A DNA stretch of 13,921 nt from JAUYQR01 sp043727195. GTDB lineage: Bacteria; Pseudomonadota; Alphaproteobacteria; Rhodobacterales; Rhodobacteraceae. The position numbers and the translations under genes are program-made. Positions 1 through 6,960 of this stretch are shown here, one piece after another (within the stretch, counting starts at the first letter, position 1; every line of letters begins with the position of its first letter). The stretch covers positions 1 to 13,921 of the forward strand of contig JAYSYZ010000061.1 in NCBI GenBank assembly GCA_043727195.1, read 5' to 3'. The notes under the pieces were generated by a model, which was not told where the DNA came from, did no database searches, and saw only the letters and a list, made by a program, of their open reading frames with translations.

Positions 1-123
1 CTTGCCAACCGCATCCCAGCCGCGCGCATCGTCAGCGGTCTGCAACCCGACCATCGCCGCATCTTGCGCGACAGCCGCCTGAACGCCAGACCACAGCACG
101 ATTGCCAGAACCAGATAGCGCAT
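1..123 (-). CDS. Secreted protein, N-terminal part only; probable trypsin-like serine protease
   Basis: The first 41 codons are visible and the gene runs off the left edge. The ATG at 123 has a strong Shine-Dalgarno GGAGG at 128-132, four bases upstream. The product begins with a Sec signal peptide: MRY, a hydrophobic core LVLAIVLW, then a VQAAVA-QD cleavage region near residue 20. The mature part contains ADDARGWDAVGK. From memory, a D-x-x-GW-x-AVG-(R/K)-L pattern opens the catalytic domain of trypsin-like peptidases that often follow glcF in Rhodobacteraceae. The catalytic His, Asp and Ser would lie outside the window, so the protease call rests on this short pattern and on context. It lies 76 bases downstream of glcF on the same strand and may be the last gene of that transcript. 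An exported protein is well supported; the enzyme family is inference. Confidence 0.6.
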   Translation of the reverse strand, partial: MRYLVLAIVLWSGVQAAVAQDAAMVGLQTADDARGWDAVGK

Positions 124-199
124 CGAACCTCCGACCACTGCGCCATCGCGCTAGCCCGGAACTTGGGCGGTTTTGTGACCCGCTGCAACGCGGCAGCGG

Positions 200-1483
200 T
201 CAGCCCAGCGCAGGCGGTTTCGGCCCGCCCGTCGCCCAGTCCAGCAGTTCCACCGTATGCACCAACGGCACCCCGCTGGCCGACCCGATCTGCATCATGC
301 AGCCGATGTTGCCCGCCGCGATCACATCGGGTTTGCGCGCCTCCAGCGTCTGCACCTTGCGGGCCTGCAACTGCGCCGAAATCTCGGGTTGCAGCAGGTT
401 GTAGGTACCTGCACTGCCGCAGCACAGATGACTGTCCGCCGGTTCCACCACCTCGAACCCGACCCGTTTCAACAGATCCTTCGGCGCGGTCTTGATCTGC
501 TGGCCGTGCTGCAAGGAACAGGCCGCGTGATAGGCCACTCGCAGCCCCTTCGGCCCACCCTCCGGCAGGCCCAGCGTCACCAGAACCTCGCTCACATCCT
601 TCGCCAGCCCTGCGACCACTGCCGCATCCGCAGCGATCGGATCATTGCGGAACATGTGGCCATAATCCTTCACCGTCGTCCCGCAGCCCGAGGTGTTGAT
701 CACCACCGCATCAAGGCCGCCCGCCGCCTTCTCCGCCATGAACGCTCGGATATTCGCCGCCGCCGACCCATGCGCCAGCGCCGCCTTGCCCATGTGATGC
801 GTCAAGGCCCCGCAGCAGCCCTGACCGCGCGCCACCACCACCTCGCACCCCAGCCGGGTCAGCAGCCGGATCGTGGCATCGTTGATGTCGGTGTTCAGCG
901 CCTTTTGCGCGCAGCCCGTCATCAGCGCCACCCGCATCCGCCGCGCGCCCACGGCCGCAAACACCTGCGGATCATCATTCCGGCTGACCGGCGGGATCAC
1001 CTTCGGCGCCATCGCCAGCATCGCGCGCAACCGCTTGTCCCGCAGCAGAAAGGCAAAGGGCCGGGCAATCTTGGCCCCCAGCAGCGCCAGCCGGAACCGC
1101 GTCGGATAAGGGATCACCCGCGCCAGCACCGCCCGCAGCATCCGGTCGACGAAGGGCCGCTTGTAGGTCGCCTCGATATAGTCCCGCGCATGATCCACCA
1201 GATGCATGTAATGCACGCCCGACGGGCAGGTCGTCATGCAGGCCAGACAACTCAGGCAGCGGTCGATGTGCTTGACCGTCTGCGAATCCGCCGGACGGCC
1301 CTTCTCCAGCATGTCCTTGATCAGGTAAATCCGGCCCCTCGGGCTGTCCAGCTCGTCGCCCAGCACCTGATAGGTCGGACAGGTCGCGGTGCAGAACCCG
1401 CAATGCACGCAGGTCCGCAAGATCTCGTTCGACCGCGCAATCGCCGGAACCTGCATCTGCTCGGGGGTGAAAACCGTCTGCAT
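200..1483 (-). CDS. glcF: Glycolate oxidase iron-sulfur subunit GlcF
   Basis: This 427-residue protein is the electron-transfer subunit of membrane-associated glycolate oxidase (GlcDEF), which oxidises glycolate to glyoxylate and passes electrons towards the respiratory quinone pool. Two 4Fe-4S ferredoxin-type clusters are visible near the N-terminus: C25-x2-C28-x2-C31-x3-C35-P and C76-x2-C79-x2-C82-x3-C86-P. Two cysteine-rich CCG-type domains follow, with GC at 190-191, CCG at 223-225, and a second pair with AAC near 320-322 and CCG at 354-356. The length is close to E. coli GlcF (about 407). An in-frame reading continues upstream to about 1828, but the ATG at 1483 is preferred: it overlaps the glcE stop by one base (TGATG), and the protein then starts a few residues before the first cluster as usual in the family. 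It is the third gene of the operon, translationally coupled to glcE. No key cysteine is missing. Confidence 0.96.
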   Translation of the reverse strand: MQTVFTPEQMQVPAIARSNEILRTCVHCGFCTATCPTYQVLGDELDSPRGRIYLIKDMLEKGRPADSQTVKHIDRCLSCLACMTTCPSGVHYMHLVDHARDYIEATYKRPFVDRMLRAVLARVIPYPTRFRLALLGAKIARPFAFLLRDKRLRAMLAMAPKVIPPVSRNDDPQVFAAVGARRMRVALMTGCAQKALNTDINDATIRLLTRLGCEVVVARGQGCCGALTHHMGKAALAHGSAAANIRAFMAEKAAGGLDAVVINTSGCGTTVKDYGHMFRNDPIAADAAVVAGLAKDVSEVLVTLGLPEGGPKGLRVAYHAACSLQHGQQIKTAPKDLLKRVGFEVVEPADSHLCCGSAGTYNLLQPEISAQLQARKVQTLEARKPDVIAAGNIGCMMQIGSASGVPLVHTVELLDWATGGPKPPALG

Positions 1484-2571
1484 CAGCCCATCACCCCCCG
1501 GTTCAGGATCCCGCGCGGATCGAACGTCGCCCTGAGTCCCGCCGACAGCCGCGCCAGCGCCGGCGCCTCGGGCTGGAACGCCGGCCCGTCCCCCTGCCCG
1601 CGCACCCGCGTCGCATGGCCCCCGCGCAGCGCCCCACGGATCACTGCCGCAGGCATTGCCTCGTCCACCAGCAGCCACATCTGGCCACCCGCCCAATCCA
1701 GCACCACATCCCTGACCCGCGATCCCAGCGCCGCCAGCACCTCGGGCGCATCCGATGGTTTCACCGCCAACCGCCACACCGTGCCCGCGCGCCCGGCAAA
1801 AGCGGCAACATCCCGCACATCCCGCCACAGCGCCGCAGCTTCGACCCGCGCCCAGCCCGCACCCAACCGCTTCAGCAATTCCCCCGAACGATAGGCCACC
1901 GACCCGGCCAGCCCCTCCACCCGCACCAGTGCCCCGCCGCCCGGCGTCCAGGCCGCCCCCGACACATCGAACGGCGACCCCATGGCCAGCGCCAAAGCGG
2001 CCACCGCCGCCCGCGCCTCCAGTCCCTCGCAGCGCAAGGTTGCCTCCGCTTCCGGCACCGCCTGCACCTTGAAGCTGACTTCGCTCAGCACCCCCAGCGT
2101 GCCCCAGGACCCCGCCATCAGCTTTACCAGGTCATAGCCGGTGACATTCTTCATCACCCGCCCGCCATTCTTGACGACCACCCCTGCGCCGTCGACAAAC
2201 CGCACGCCCAACAGACTGTCCCGGCATGCCCCCGCCTGCACCCGGCGCGGCCCGCTGGCGTTCGCCGCCACCACGCCACCGATGGTCGACCCGCCGGTCC
2301 GCCCCAACAGCCCGCGCAGATCCGGCACCTCGAAGGCCAGTCGCTGCCGCTCGCCCGCCAGCACCGCCTCCACTTCGGCCAGAGGCGTCCCCGCCCGCAC
2401 CACCAGGGTCAGCGCCCCCGGCTCGTACACCTCCACCCCCGACAGCCCGCCCGTCTCCAGCACTGCGCCCGCAACCTCGCCAATCGCCCGCGTCCCGCCG
2501 CCGCGCACCACGACCGGCCCATCGCTGGACCGGATCATCTCGCCAAGCTCAACCTCAGTCTCCGGGCGCAT
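1483..2571 (-). CDS. glcE: Glycolate oxidase FAD-binding subunit GlcE
   Basis: A 362-residue FAD-binding subunit that works with GlcD and GlcF in glycolate oxidase. The N-terminal half is a PCMH-type FAD-binding domain: VVRGGGT at 21-27 (pyrophosphate loop), TIGGVVAANASGPRR at 96-110, and KNVTGYDLVKL at 141-151, a hallmark of GlcE. The C-terminal half is the poorly conserved FAD-oxidase cap and ends in DPRGILNRG, the usual tail of this flavoprotein family. The length matches E. coli GlcE (about 350). The ATG at 2571 has AAAGG about seven bases upstream (near 2579-2583). The stop overlaps the glcF start as TGATG. The 71-base gap to glcD upstream holds a hairpin element, so glcE translation is initiated anew and is not directly coupled to glcD. 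Confidence 0.95.
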   Translation of the reverse strand: MRPETEVELGEMIRSSDGPVVVRGGGTRAIGEVAGAVLETGGLSGVEVYEPGALTLVVRAGTPLAEVEAVLAGERQRLAFEVPDLRGLLGRTGGSTIGGVVAANASGPRRVQAGACRDSLLGVRFVDGAGVVVKNGGRVMKNVTGYDLVKLMAGSWGTLGVLSEVSFKVQAVPEAEATLRCEGLEARAAVAALALAMGSPFDVSGAAWTPGGGALVRVEGLAGSVAYRSGELLKRLGAGWARVEAAALWRDVRDVAAFAGRAGTVWRLAVKPSDAPEVLAALGSRVRDVVLDWAGGQMWLLVDEAMPAAVIRGALRGGHATRVRGQGDGPAFQPEAPALARLSAGLRATFDPRGILNRGVMG

Positions 2572-2588
2572 ACCCTAGCCTTTCATCT

Positions 2589-2632
2589 TGGGACAAATAT
2601 CCCACGGGGGTGCGGGGGTGTGAAACCCCCGC
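2589..2632. repeat. Double-hairpin intergenic element between glcD and glcE
   Basis: Two adjacent inverted repeats sit in the only gap inside the glc operon. The first is TGGGA (2589-2593), six-base loop, TCCCA (2600-2604). The second is an exact 8-bp GC-rich stem, GCGGGGGT (2612-2619), loop GTGAA, ACCCCCGC (2625-2632). The surrounding wording (CATCTTGGGACAAATATCCC followed by a G-run stem) resembles an intergenic repeat I recall as common in Rhodobacterales genomes; the match is from memory. In the transcript the stem would lie just after the glcD stop and could stabilise the glcD 3' end or reduce readthrough. No U-tract follows on the coding strand, so a classical terminator is unlikely. 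Confidence 0.6.
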
Positions 2633-2642
2633 TCCGCCCCAG

Positions 2643-4076
2643 TCAGCCGGCGCGCCGCGCCGCTGTCACCGCCAAGGGAAACACTTTCGCCGGGTTCAAC
2701 AGCCATTTCGGATCGAACACATCCTTCACCCGCAGCTGCGCCTCCATATCCTCGGGGGTGTACTGCACCCCCATCAGATCGCGCTTCTCGATGCCGACGC
2801 CATGCTCGCCGGTCAGGCAGCCGCCCACCTCGACACACAGCTTCAGAACTTCGGCCCCGAACCGCTCGCAGGTCTCCAGATCGCCCGGCTTGTTCGCGTC
2901 ATACAGGATCAGGGGATGCATGTTGCCGTCGCCCGCATGGAACACATTGCCCACCGCCAGCCCGTACTCCGCGCTCATCTCGCCGATCCGGCGCAGCACG
3001 TAAGGCAGGCTCGACACCGGAATGGTCCCGTCCAGACACATGTAATCGGAGATCTTGCCAATCGCGCTGAACGCCGATTTGCGGCCGAGCCAGATGCGCT
3101 TGGCCTGCCCCTCATCCGCCGCCTCGATCAAGGCCACCGGGTTGTGCCGCAGCGCTATTGCCTTGATCAGCGCCAGCTGCTCGTCGATCTCGGCGTCCGA
3201 CCCCTCGACCTCGACGATCAGCAGCGCCTCGCAGTCCGGATATCCGGCATGGGCAAAATCCTCGCAGACGCGGATCAGCATCCGGTCCATGAACTCGATG
3301 GCCACCGGCAAGACGCCCGCCTTGATGATGTCGGCCACACAGGCCCCCGCCACCTCGTTGCTGTCAAATCCCATCAGCACCGGCCGCGCACCCTCGGGCT
3401 TCGGCAGGATGCGCAGCACCGCCTCGGTCACCACGCCCAGTTGCCCTTCCGACCCGCAGACCACGCCCAGCAGGTCCAGCCCGCCCGCATCGCTCCACGC
3501 CCCGCCGATTTCCACCACCGTGCCGTCCATCTGCACCAGCGTGACGCCCAAGAGGTTGTTGGTCGTCACCCCGTATTTAAGGCAATGCGCCCCGCCGCTA
3601 TTCATCGCGATGTTCCCGGCAATCGCACAGGCCAGCTGGCTTGACGGATCGGGGGCGTAAAAGAACCCCTCCGCCTCGACCGCCCCGGTGACGCTCAGAT
3701 TGGTCCGCCCCGATTGCACCCGGATAAAGCGGTTGTCGTAATCCGTCTCCAGCACCGCGTTCATCCGCGCCACCCCAAGGATCACGCAATCCGCCGTCGG
3801 CAAGGCCCCCCCCGCCAGCGAGGTGCCCGATCCGCGCGGCACCACCGGCACGCCCTCCTCGAAACACAGCCGCAACACCGCCGCCACCTCGGCGGTGGTC
3901 CTTGGCAACACCGCCGCCATCGGCGGGCAGCGATAGGCGCTCAGCGCGTCGCATTCGTAGGCCCGCACCTCGGCTGCATCCTCGATGACGGCATCCGCTG
4001 GCAGAACCTCACGCAGGCGCGCGACGATCCGCCCCTTGCGCGACAGGATAGAGCGGTCCGGCAGCGGCATGTCCAT
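2643..4076 (-). CDS. glcD: Glycolate oxidase FAD-linked catalytic subunit GlcD
   Basis: A 477-residue flavoprotein and the catalytic subunit of glycolate oxidase, oxidising glycolate (often also D-lactate) to the 2-oxo acid. The PCMH FAD-binding domain occupies about residues 50-230, with the pyrophosphate loop PRGSGTSLAGG at 80-90, NIAMNSGGAHCLKYG at 155-169, and GSEGQLGVVTEA at 208-219. The C-terminal FAD-oxidase domain carries NVFHAGDGNMHP at 377-388 and TGEHGVGIEKRD at 422-433, both characteristic of GlcD and D-lactate dehydrogenases. E. coli GlcD is 499 residues, so this is full length. The ATG at 4076 is chosen because AGAGGG (4086-4091) lies nine bases upstream; a second ATG two codons later is possible. 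It is the first gene of glcD-glcE-glcF and is divergent from the DUF599 gene; the 86-base gap between them must hold the operon promoter. No glcC-like regulator gene is in the window. Confidence 0.96.
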   Translation of the reverse strand: MDMPLPDRSILSRKGRIVARLREVLPADAVIEDAAEVRAYECDALSAYRCPPMAAVLPRTTAEVAAVLRLCFEEGVPVVPRGSGTSLAGGALPTADCVILGVARMNAVLETDYDNRFIRVQSGRTNLSVTGAVEAEGFFYAPDPSSQLACAIAGNIAMNSGGAHCLKYGVTTNNLLGVTLVQMDGTVVEIGGAWSDAGGLDLLGVVCGSEGQLGVVTEAVLRILPKPEGARPVLMGFDSNEVAGACVADIIKAGVLPVAIEFMDRMLIRVCEDFAHAGYPDCEALLIVEVEGSDAEIDEQLALIKAIALRHNPVALIEAADEGQAKRIWLGRKSAFSAIGKISDYMCLDGTIPVSSLPYVLRRIGEMSAEYGLAVGNVFHAGDGNMHPLILYDANKPGDLETCERFGAEVLKLCVEVGGCLTGEHGVGIEKRDLMGVQYTPEDMEAQLRVKDVFDPKWLLNPAKVFPLAVTAARRAG

Positions 4077-4095
4077 GGGTCAGCGCCCTCTGATG

Positions 4096-4118
4096 ATTGG
4101 TAAAGAAATATAACCAAT
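4096..4118. promoter_or_regulatory. ATTGGT-N11-ACCAAT inverted repeat, candidate operator of the divergent promoters
   Basis: Exact 6-bp arms ATTGGT (4096-4101) and ACCAAT (4113-4118) flank an AT-rich 11-base centre, in an otherwise GC-rich sequence and in the gap between divergent glcD and the DUF599 gene. TGGT/ACCA half-sites are typical of FadR-subfamily GntR regulators such as PdhR and GlcC, but those normally have a spacer of about 3 bases or fewer, so the assignment is tentative. The A/T-rich core (TATATT on the minus strand, AATATAAG on the plus strand just beyond) could supply -10 elements. No promoter pair of convincing spacing was found. Confidence 0.4.
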
Positions 4119-4162
4119 ATAAGCCGATGACAAGCTTAAATGCCAGCCCTACTGTTCCCCGC

Positions 4163-4861
4163 ATGGATGTGCTCGCCCTGCTTGGACCGTTTTCATTGCC
4201 CGACGGCGTGGCCTTCGCGGCCATCCTGCTGACCTGGCTGGTCACCGGCTGGCTGACCGAACATCCGCCCGCCTCCCGCCCCTCGGTTTCCGTGCTGATG
4301 GAAGACTATCGCCGCGACTGGATGCGCACCTTCGTCACCCGCGAGCCGCGCATCTTCGACGCCACCGTGATCGAAAGCCTGCGGCAGGGCACCGCGTTCT
4401 TCGCCTCCGCTTCGCTGATTGCCATCGGTGGCGGGCTGGCGATGATCGGCAACGTGGGCACCGTCACCAACCTTGCCGGCGCGCTCAGCGTTCAGGCCGA
4501 CCCGGCGGTCGTTCCGCTGAAGATCCTGCTCGTCGTCGGATTTCTCGCCAATGCATTGCTGAAATTCGTCTGGTCAAACCGGCTGTTCGGCTATTGTTCG
4601 GTGATGATGGCCGCCGTGCCGAACCACCCGCAAGACCCCCTGGCCTACCCCCGCGCCGGTCAGGCGGCCGAGATCAACATCACCGCCGCGCGCAGCTTCA
4701 ACCGGGGCCTGCGCTCGATCTATTTCGCTCTTGCCGCCCTGGGCTGGCTGACCGGCCCTGCCGGCCTCGCACTTGCCACCTTCGCCGCCGCAACCGTGCT
4801 GATGCGCCGTGAATTCGCCTCCCATTCCCGCGAGGTGATGCTGATGCGGATACCTGACTAA
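4163..4861 (+). CDS. DUF599 family integral membrane protein
   Basis: A 232-residue inner-membrane protein of unknown function. Hydrophobic segments lie at about 15-31, 78-97, 118-135 and 185-211, giving four predicted helices. The family signature is the cytosolic stretch after the first helix: EHPPASRPS at 33-41, then MEDYRRDWMRTFVTREPRIFDA near 46-67, followed by LRQGTAFFAS. A second conserved stretch is FVWSNRLFGYCSVMMAA near 135-151. The ATG at 4163 is chosen because homologues start about 15 residues before the first helix; in-frame starts at 4097 (TTG) and 4127 (ATG) would add a polar, poorly conserved leader. None of the three has a good Shine-Dalgarno, so the start is uncertain. It is divergent from glcD and shares its upstream region. 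A role in glycolate metabolism is possible only by proximity. Confidence 0.88.
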   Translation: MDVLALLGPFSLPDGVAFAAILLTWLVTGWLTEHPPASRPSVSVLMEDYRRDWMRTFVTREPRIFDATVIESLRQGTAFFASASLIAIGGGLAMIGNVGTVTNLAGALSVQADPAVVPLKILLVVGFLANALLKFVWSNRLFGYCSVMMAAVPNHPQDPLAYPRAGQAAEINITAARSFNRGLRSIYFALAALGWLTGPAGLALATFAAATVLMRREFASHSREVMLMRIPD

Positions 4862-5100
4862 AGCCGCAGGAGCCTCACCCGAAACCGAATCTGCCCGTCC
4901 AAGCCATCCTTCGGATCACAGGGTGAGATGGCCGCTCTGCGGGACAAAGCTTGACCTCGCTCAGGTCGAGTATGGCCTCACATGGTTCCTACAGTTATCC
5001 ACGTTGCGCTGAGGAAAGACGCCCTGTTAGTATTCCCGGCAAGGGGGTGGCGCCAAAGTGCCACGGAGGCTCGATACATGACACAAGGGAACGCAAGGAG
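4862..5100. other. Non-coding gap between the DUF599 gene and the amidase gene
   Basis: These 239 bases hold no convincing gene. CTCACCC (4874-4880) and GGGTGAG (4921-4927) form an exact 7-bp inverted repeat with a 40-base loop, which itself contains a small ATCC-TTC-GGAT hairpin (4906-4916). Without a T-run it is at best a weak terminator for the DUF599 gene. A second inverted repeat is listed separately. The amidase reading frame stays open back to 4951, but the extra translation is low complexity and lacks amidase features, so it is treated as leader. Confidence 0.55.
4950..4970 (+). promoter_or_regulatory. Inverted repeat CTTGACCT-N5-AGGTCGAG upstream of the amidase gene
   Basis: The arms match at 7 of 8 positions around a 5-base centre. 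The left arm contains TTGACC, a good -35 hexamer. A 21-bp dyad overlapping a TTGACC box resembles MerR-family operator layouts, where the dyad sits in a long 19-20 base spacer. However, no clear -10 box lies at that distance (4976-4981 reads CCTCAC). It is 131 bases upstream of the amidase start. Regulatory role is inference. Confidence 0.25.
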
Positions 5101-6564
5101 ATGGCTTACGAGGTGGTCTCCGACATCGTCTTGATGGACGGCGTCAGGCTTTCACATGCTATTAGATCGAAACAGGTGTCCTGCGTCGAGGTGATGACTA
5201 CCTATCTCGACCATATCTCGATTTTCAATCCTCAGGTGAACGCCATTGTCTCGATGCAGCCGCGCGAAGCGTCACTGGCTCAGGCCAACGAGCGCGACGC
5301 ACAGCTCGCGCGTGGCGAATACCTCGGCTGGATGCATGGTTTTCCGCACGCAGTGAAGGACAACACGCCGGTGAAAGGCATGCCCTTCACGCGCGGCTCG
5401 CCGCTGTTCAAGGATTTTATCGCTCCCGCCGATGCCATCGTGGTCGAACGTATGAAGAGTGCAGGCGCGATCATCATCGGCAAGACCAACATGCCGGAGT
5501 TCGCGCTCGGCTCGCAAACCCACAACACCGTGTTCGGTACGACCCTCAATCCCTACGATCTGAGCAAGACCTGCGGTGGGTCCAGCGGAGGTGCCGGCGT
5601 CGCAGTCGCGCTTCGGATGCTGCCGGTGGCGAGCGGCACTGATCACACCGGCAGTCTGCGCAACCCCGGCGCGTTTAACAACGTGTTCGCGCTGCGCCCT
5701 GCTTACGGTCGCGTACCCGCAGAGGCTCCAGACCTGTTTAACTCAGGCATGAGCATGATCGGACCGATGGCCCGCACGGTGGAAGACCTGGCGATGCTCC
5801 TCAGCGTTCAGTCTGGCTACGACGCGCGCGTGCCGCTGTCTATCCATGAAGACCCGGCACAGTTCGCTGTCCCCCTTACCGATGTGGTCAAAGGCAAGCG
5901 CATCGCCTGGGGCGGCGACCTGTTTGCTCGCATCATGCCGTTCGAGGCGGGGCTACTCGACTTGTGCCGGGGGGCGCTCGAGACGTTCGAGCAACTAGGC
6001 TGCATCGTCGAAGAGGCCGCGCCCGATTTCCCGATCGAGCAGCTGTTCTCAAACGGGCAGGTGCTGCGGGCCTGGCAACTCGGCGCCATCCTCATCGACC
6101 TCTACAAAGACCTCACCAAGCGTGCGCAGTTAAGTGCGGAAGCGCACTTCGAGGTGGAGACTTTCCTTAAACTCAGCGGTGCTGACATCGTCGCTGCAGC
6201 CACCTTCCGCAGCGCCTGGTATCAGGCCGTGCGCCGCTTTTTCGAAAAATACGATTACTTCATCCTGCCGTCGGCACAGGTCTTTCCATTCGACGCAAGA
6301 ACCCACTGGCCACAGGAAATCGCCGGCAGGAAGATGGATGCCTACAACCGCTGGATGGAAGTCATGGTCCCCGTGACCATGTCCGGATGCCCTGCCGTCA
6401 ACGTGCCGGCGGGCTTCAACGTGGCAGGGCTACCCATGGGGCTGCAGATCATGGCCCCGAACCACGCCGAGCGAGAATGCCTCTCGCTTGCCTACTCCTA
6501 CGATCAAGCAACCCGTTGGGTCGAGAAGCGTCCGCCGCCGATGCTGTCCCAAAGGACGAATTGA
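5101..6564 (+). CDS. Amidase-signature family hydrolase (amidase / GatA-like)
   Basis: A 487-residue amidase-signature enzyme, which hydrolyses a carboxamide to acid and ammonia; the substrate cannot be read from the sequence. The Ser-cisSer-Lys triad is placed at K86 (HAVKD), S161 (in CGGSSGG, 158-164) and S185 (in GTDHTGSLRNP, 179-189). The 24-residue spacing between the two serines equals that in characterised members. The nucleophile loop reads DHTGS where D-T-G-G-S is usual. A C-terminal GCPAVNVPAGF segment and GLPMGLQI follow the family norm, so the gene looks intact and full length. The start at 5101 has AAGGAG touching the ATG and AAGGGA ten bases upstream (5085-5090); the latter spacing is more normal. 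It stands alone, convergent with the next operon, and its codon use is less GC-extreme than both flanks, suggesting acquisition. It is not a GatCAB subunit by context, since no gatB or gatC is near. Confidence 0.92.
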   Translation: MAYEVVSDIVLMDGVRLSHAIRSKQVSCVEVMTTYLDHISIFNPQVNAIVSMQPREASLAQANERDAQLARGEYLGWMHGFPHAVKDNTPVKGMPFTRGSPLFKDFIAPADAIVVERMKSAGAIIIGKTNMPEFALGSQTHNTVFGTTLNPYDLSKTCGGSSGGAGVAVALRMLPVASGTDHTGSLRNPGAFNNVFALRPAYGRVPAEAPDLFNSGMSMIGPMARTVEDLAMLLSVQSGYDARVPLSIHEDPAQFAVPLTDVVKGKRIAWGGDLFARIMPFEAGLLDLCRGALETFEQLGCIVEEAAPDFPIEQLFSNGQVLRAWQLGAILIDLYKDLTKRAQLSAEAHFEVETFLKLSGADIVAAATFRSAWYQAVRRFFEKYDYFILPSAQVFPFDARTHWPQEIAGRKMDAYNRWMEVMVPVTMSGCPAVNVPAGFNVAGLPMGLQIMAPNHAERECLSLAYSYDQATRWVEKRPPPMLSQRTN

Positions 6565-6959
6565 GATAGGCAGGATCAGGCGACGCAGCACTTCGCAGGG
6601 CCCTTTCACGGCAAATCCTAGTGCCCTACAACACCTTGGGAAGTTAGTCTCAGGTCGCCGCGATCTGACGCCAATCGGCCAAGGTCGCGGCGCCGTCGGC
6701 CCAAACGATGTCCTGTCCGCTCGATCCGGTCAATCGAACGCGCTTGGGCCGAACGACCTGTTAGGGCTCAACGCGACCGGACCCGTCAATGCCGAAACTC
6801 CAACACCTGCGGCCCCGAAGCGCGCGTGATCGTCACCTCTCGAGTCTGGCGCACCGCGCATACACCCGGCTTTTCAACCCAAACAGCATTAATCAAACCT
6901 GAACGAAATCCACGTTATTGCTATATCTCAATACGTTACAACTTATAACACGCGTGTTA
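6565..6959. other. Gene-poor stretch after the amidase, with possible decayed coding remnants
   Basis: These 395 bases lie between two convergent genes and contain no intact gene I can support. On the minus strand, an open stretch 6650-6760 (36 codons, then TGA) encodes LTGSSGQDIVWADGAATLAD, which reads like the end of a real protein. A second open stretch in another frame ends at 6786 and encodes VTITRASGPQVLEFRH. The two are not joined and neither has a good start, consistent with a decayed gene, but I do not recognise the family. From about 6875 to 6960 the sequence becomes clearly AT-rich. Confidence 0.35.
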
Positions 6960-6960
6960 T
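6945..6960. repeat. Perfect 16-bp palindrome ATAACACGCGTGTTAT
   Basis: The two 8-base halves are exact reverse complements with no central spacer. The last base is the first base of the stop triplet of the leftward membrane-protein gene, so the element abuts the 3' end of the conserved operon. It ends an AT-rich stretch. Perfect, gapless palindromes of this size are typical of dimeric repressor operators (TetR-type, for example), but no regulator gene is adjacent. It is a poor terminator because of its A/T-rich arms and absent loop. Confidence 0.55.

Noticed and set aside
1484..1828. N-terminal extension of GlcF by about 115 residues
   Set aside because: It lies wholly within glcE, is low-complexity Gly/Ala/Arg, and the TGATG-coupled ATG at 1483 fits the family.
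2574..2588. Minus-strand mini reading frame ATG-AAA-GGC-TAG just before glcE
   Set aside because: Three codons only; the AAAGG within it is better explained as the glcE ribosome binding site.
257..3644. Long plus-strand open reading frames opposite the glc genes
   Set aside because: They are rich in Arg, His, Pro and Gln with no domain pattern, and arise from GC-rich codon bias opposite genes with clear family motifs.
4874..4927. CTCACCC/GGGTGAG inverted repeat as a transcription terminator
   Set aside because: Loop is 40 bases and no T-run follows; noted only as part of the gap.
4995..5003. TTATCCACG, one mismatch from a DnaA box
   Set aside because: Single isolated near-match; no cluster, no AT-rich unwinding region or dnaA nearby, so no origin.
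4951..5100. N-terminal extension of the amidase by 50 residues
   Set aside because: The translation lacks any amidase-like feature and the normal family start is near 5101.
6730..6861. Minus-strand 43-codon reading frame with ATG
   Set aside because: No ribosome binding site or family likeness; it overlaps the two other open stretches discussed as possible remnants.
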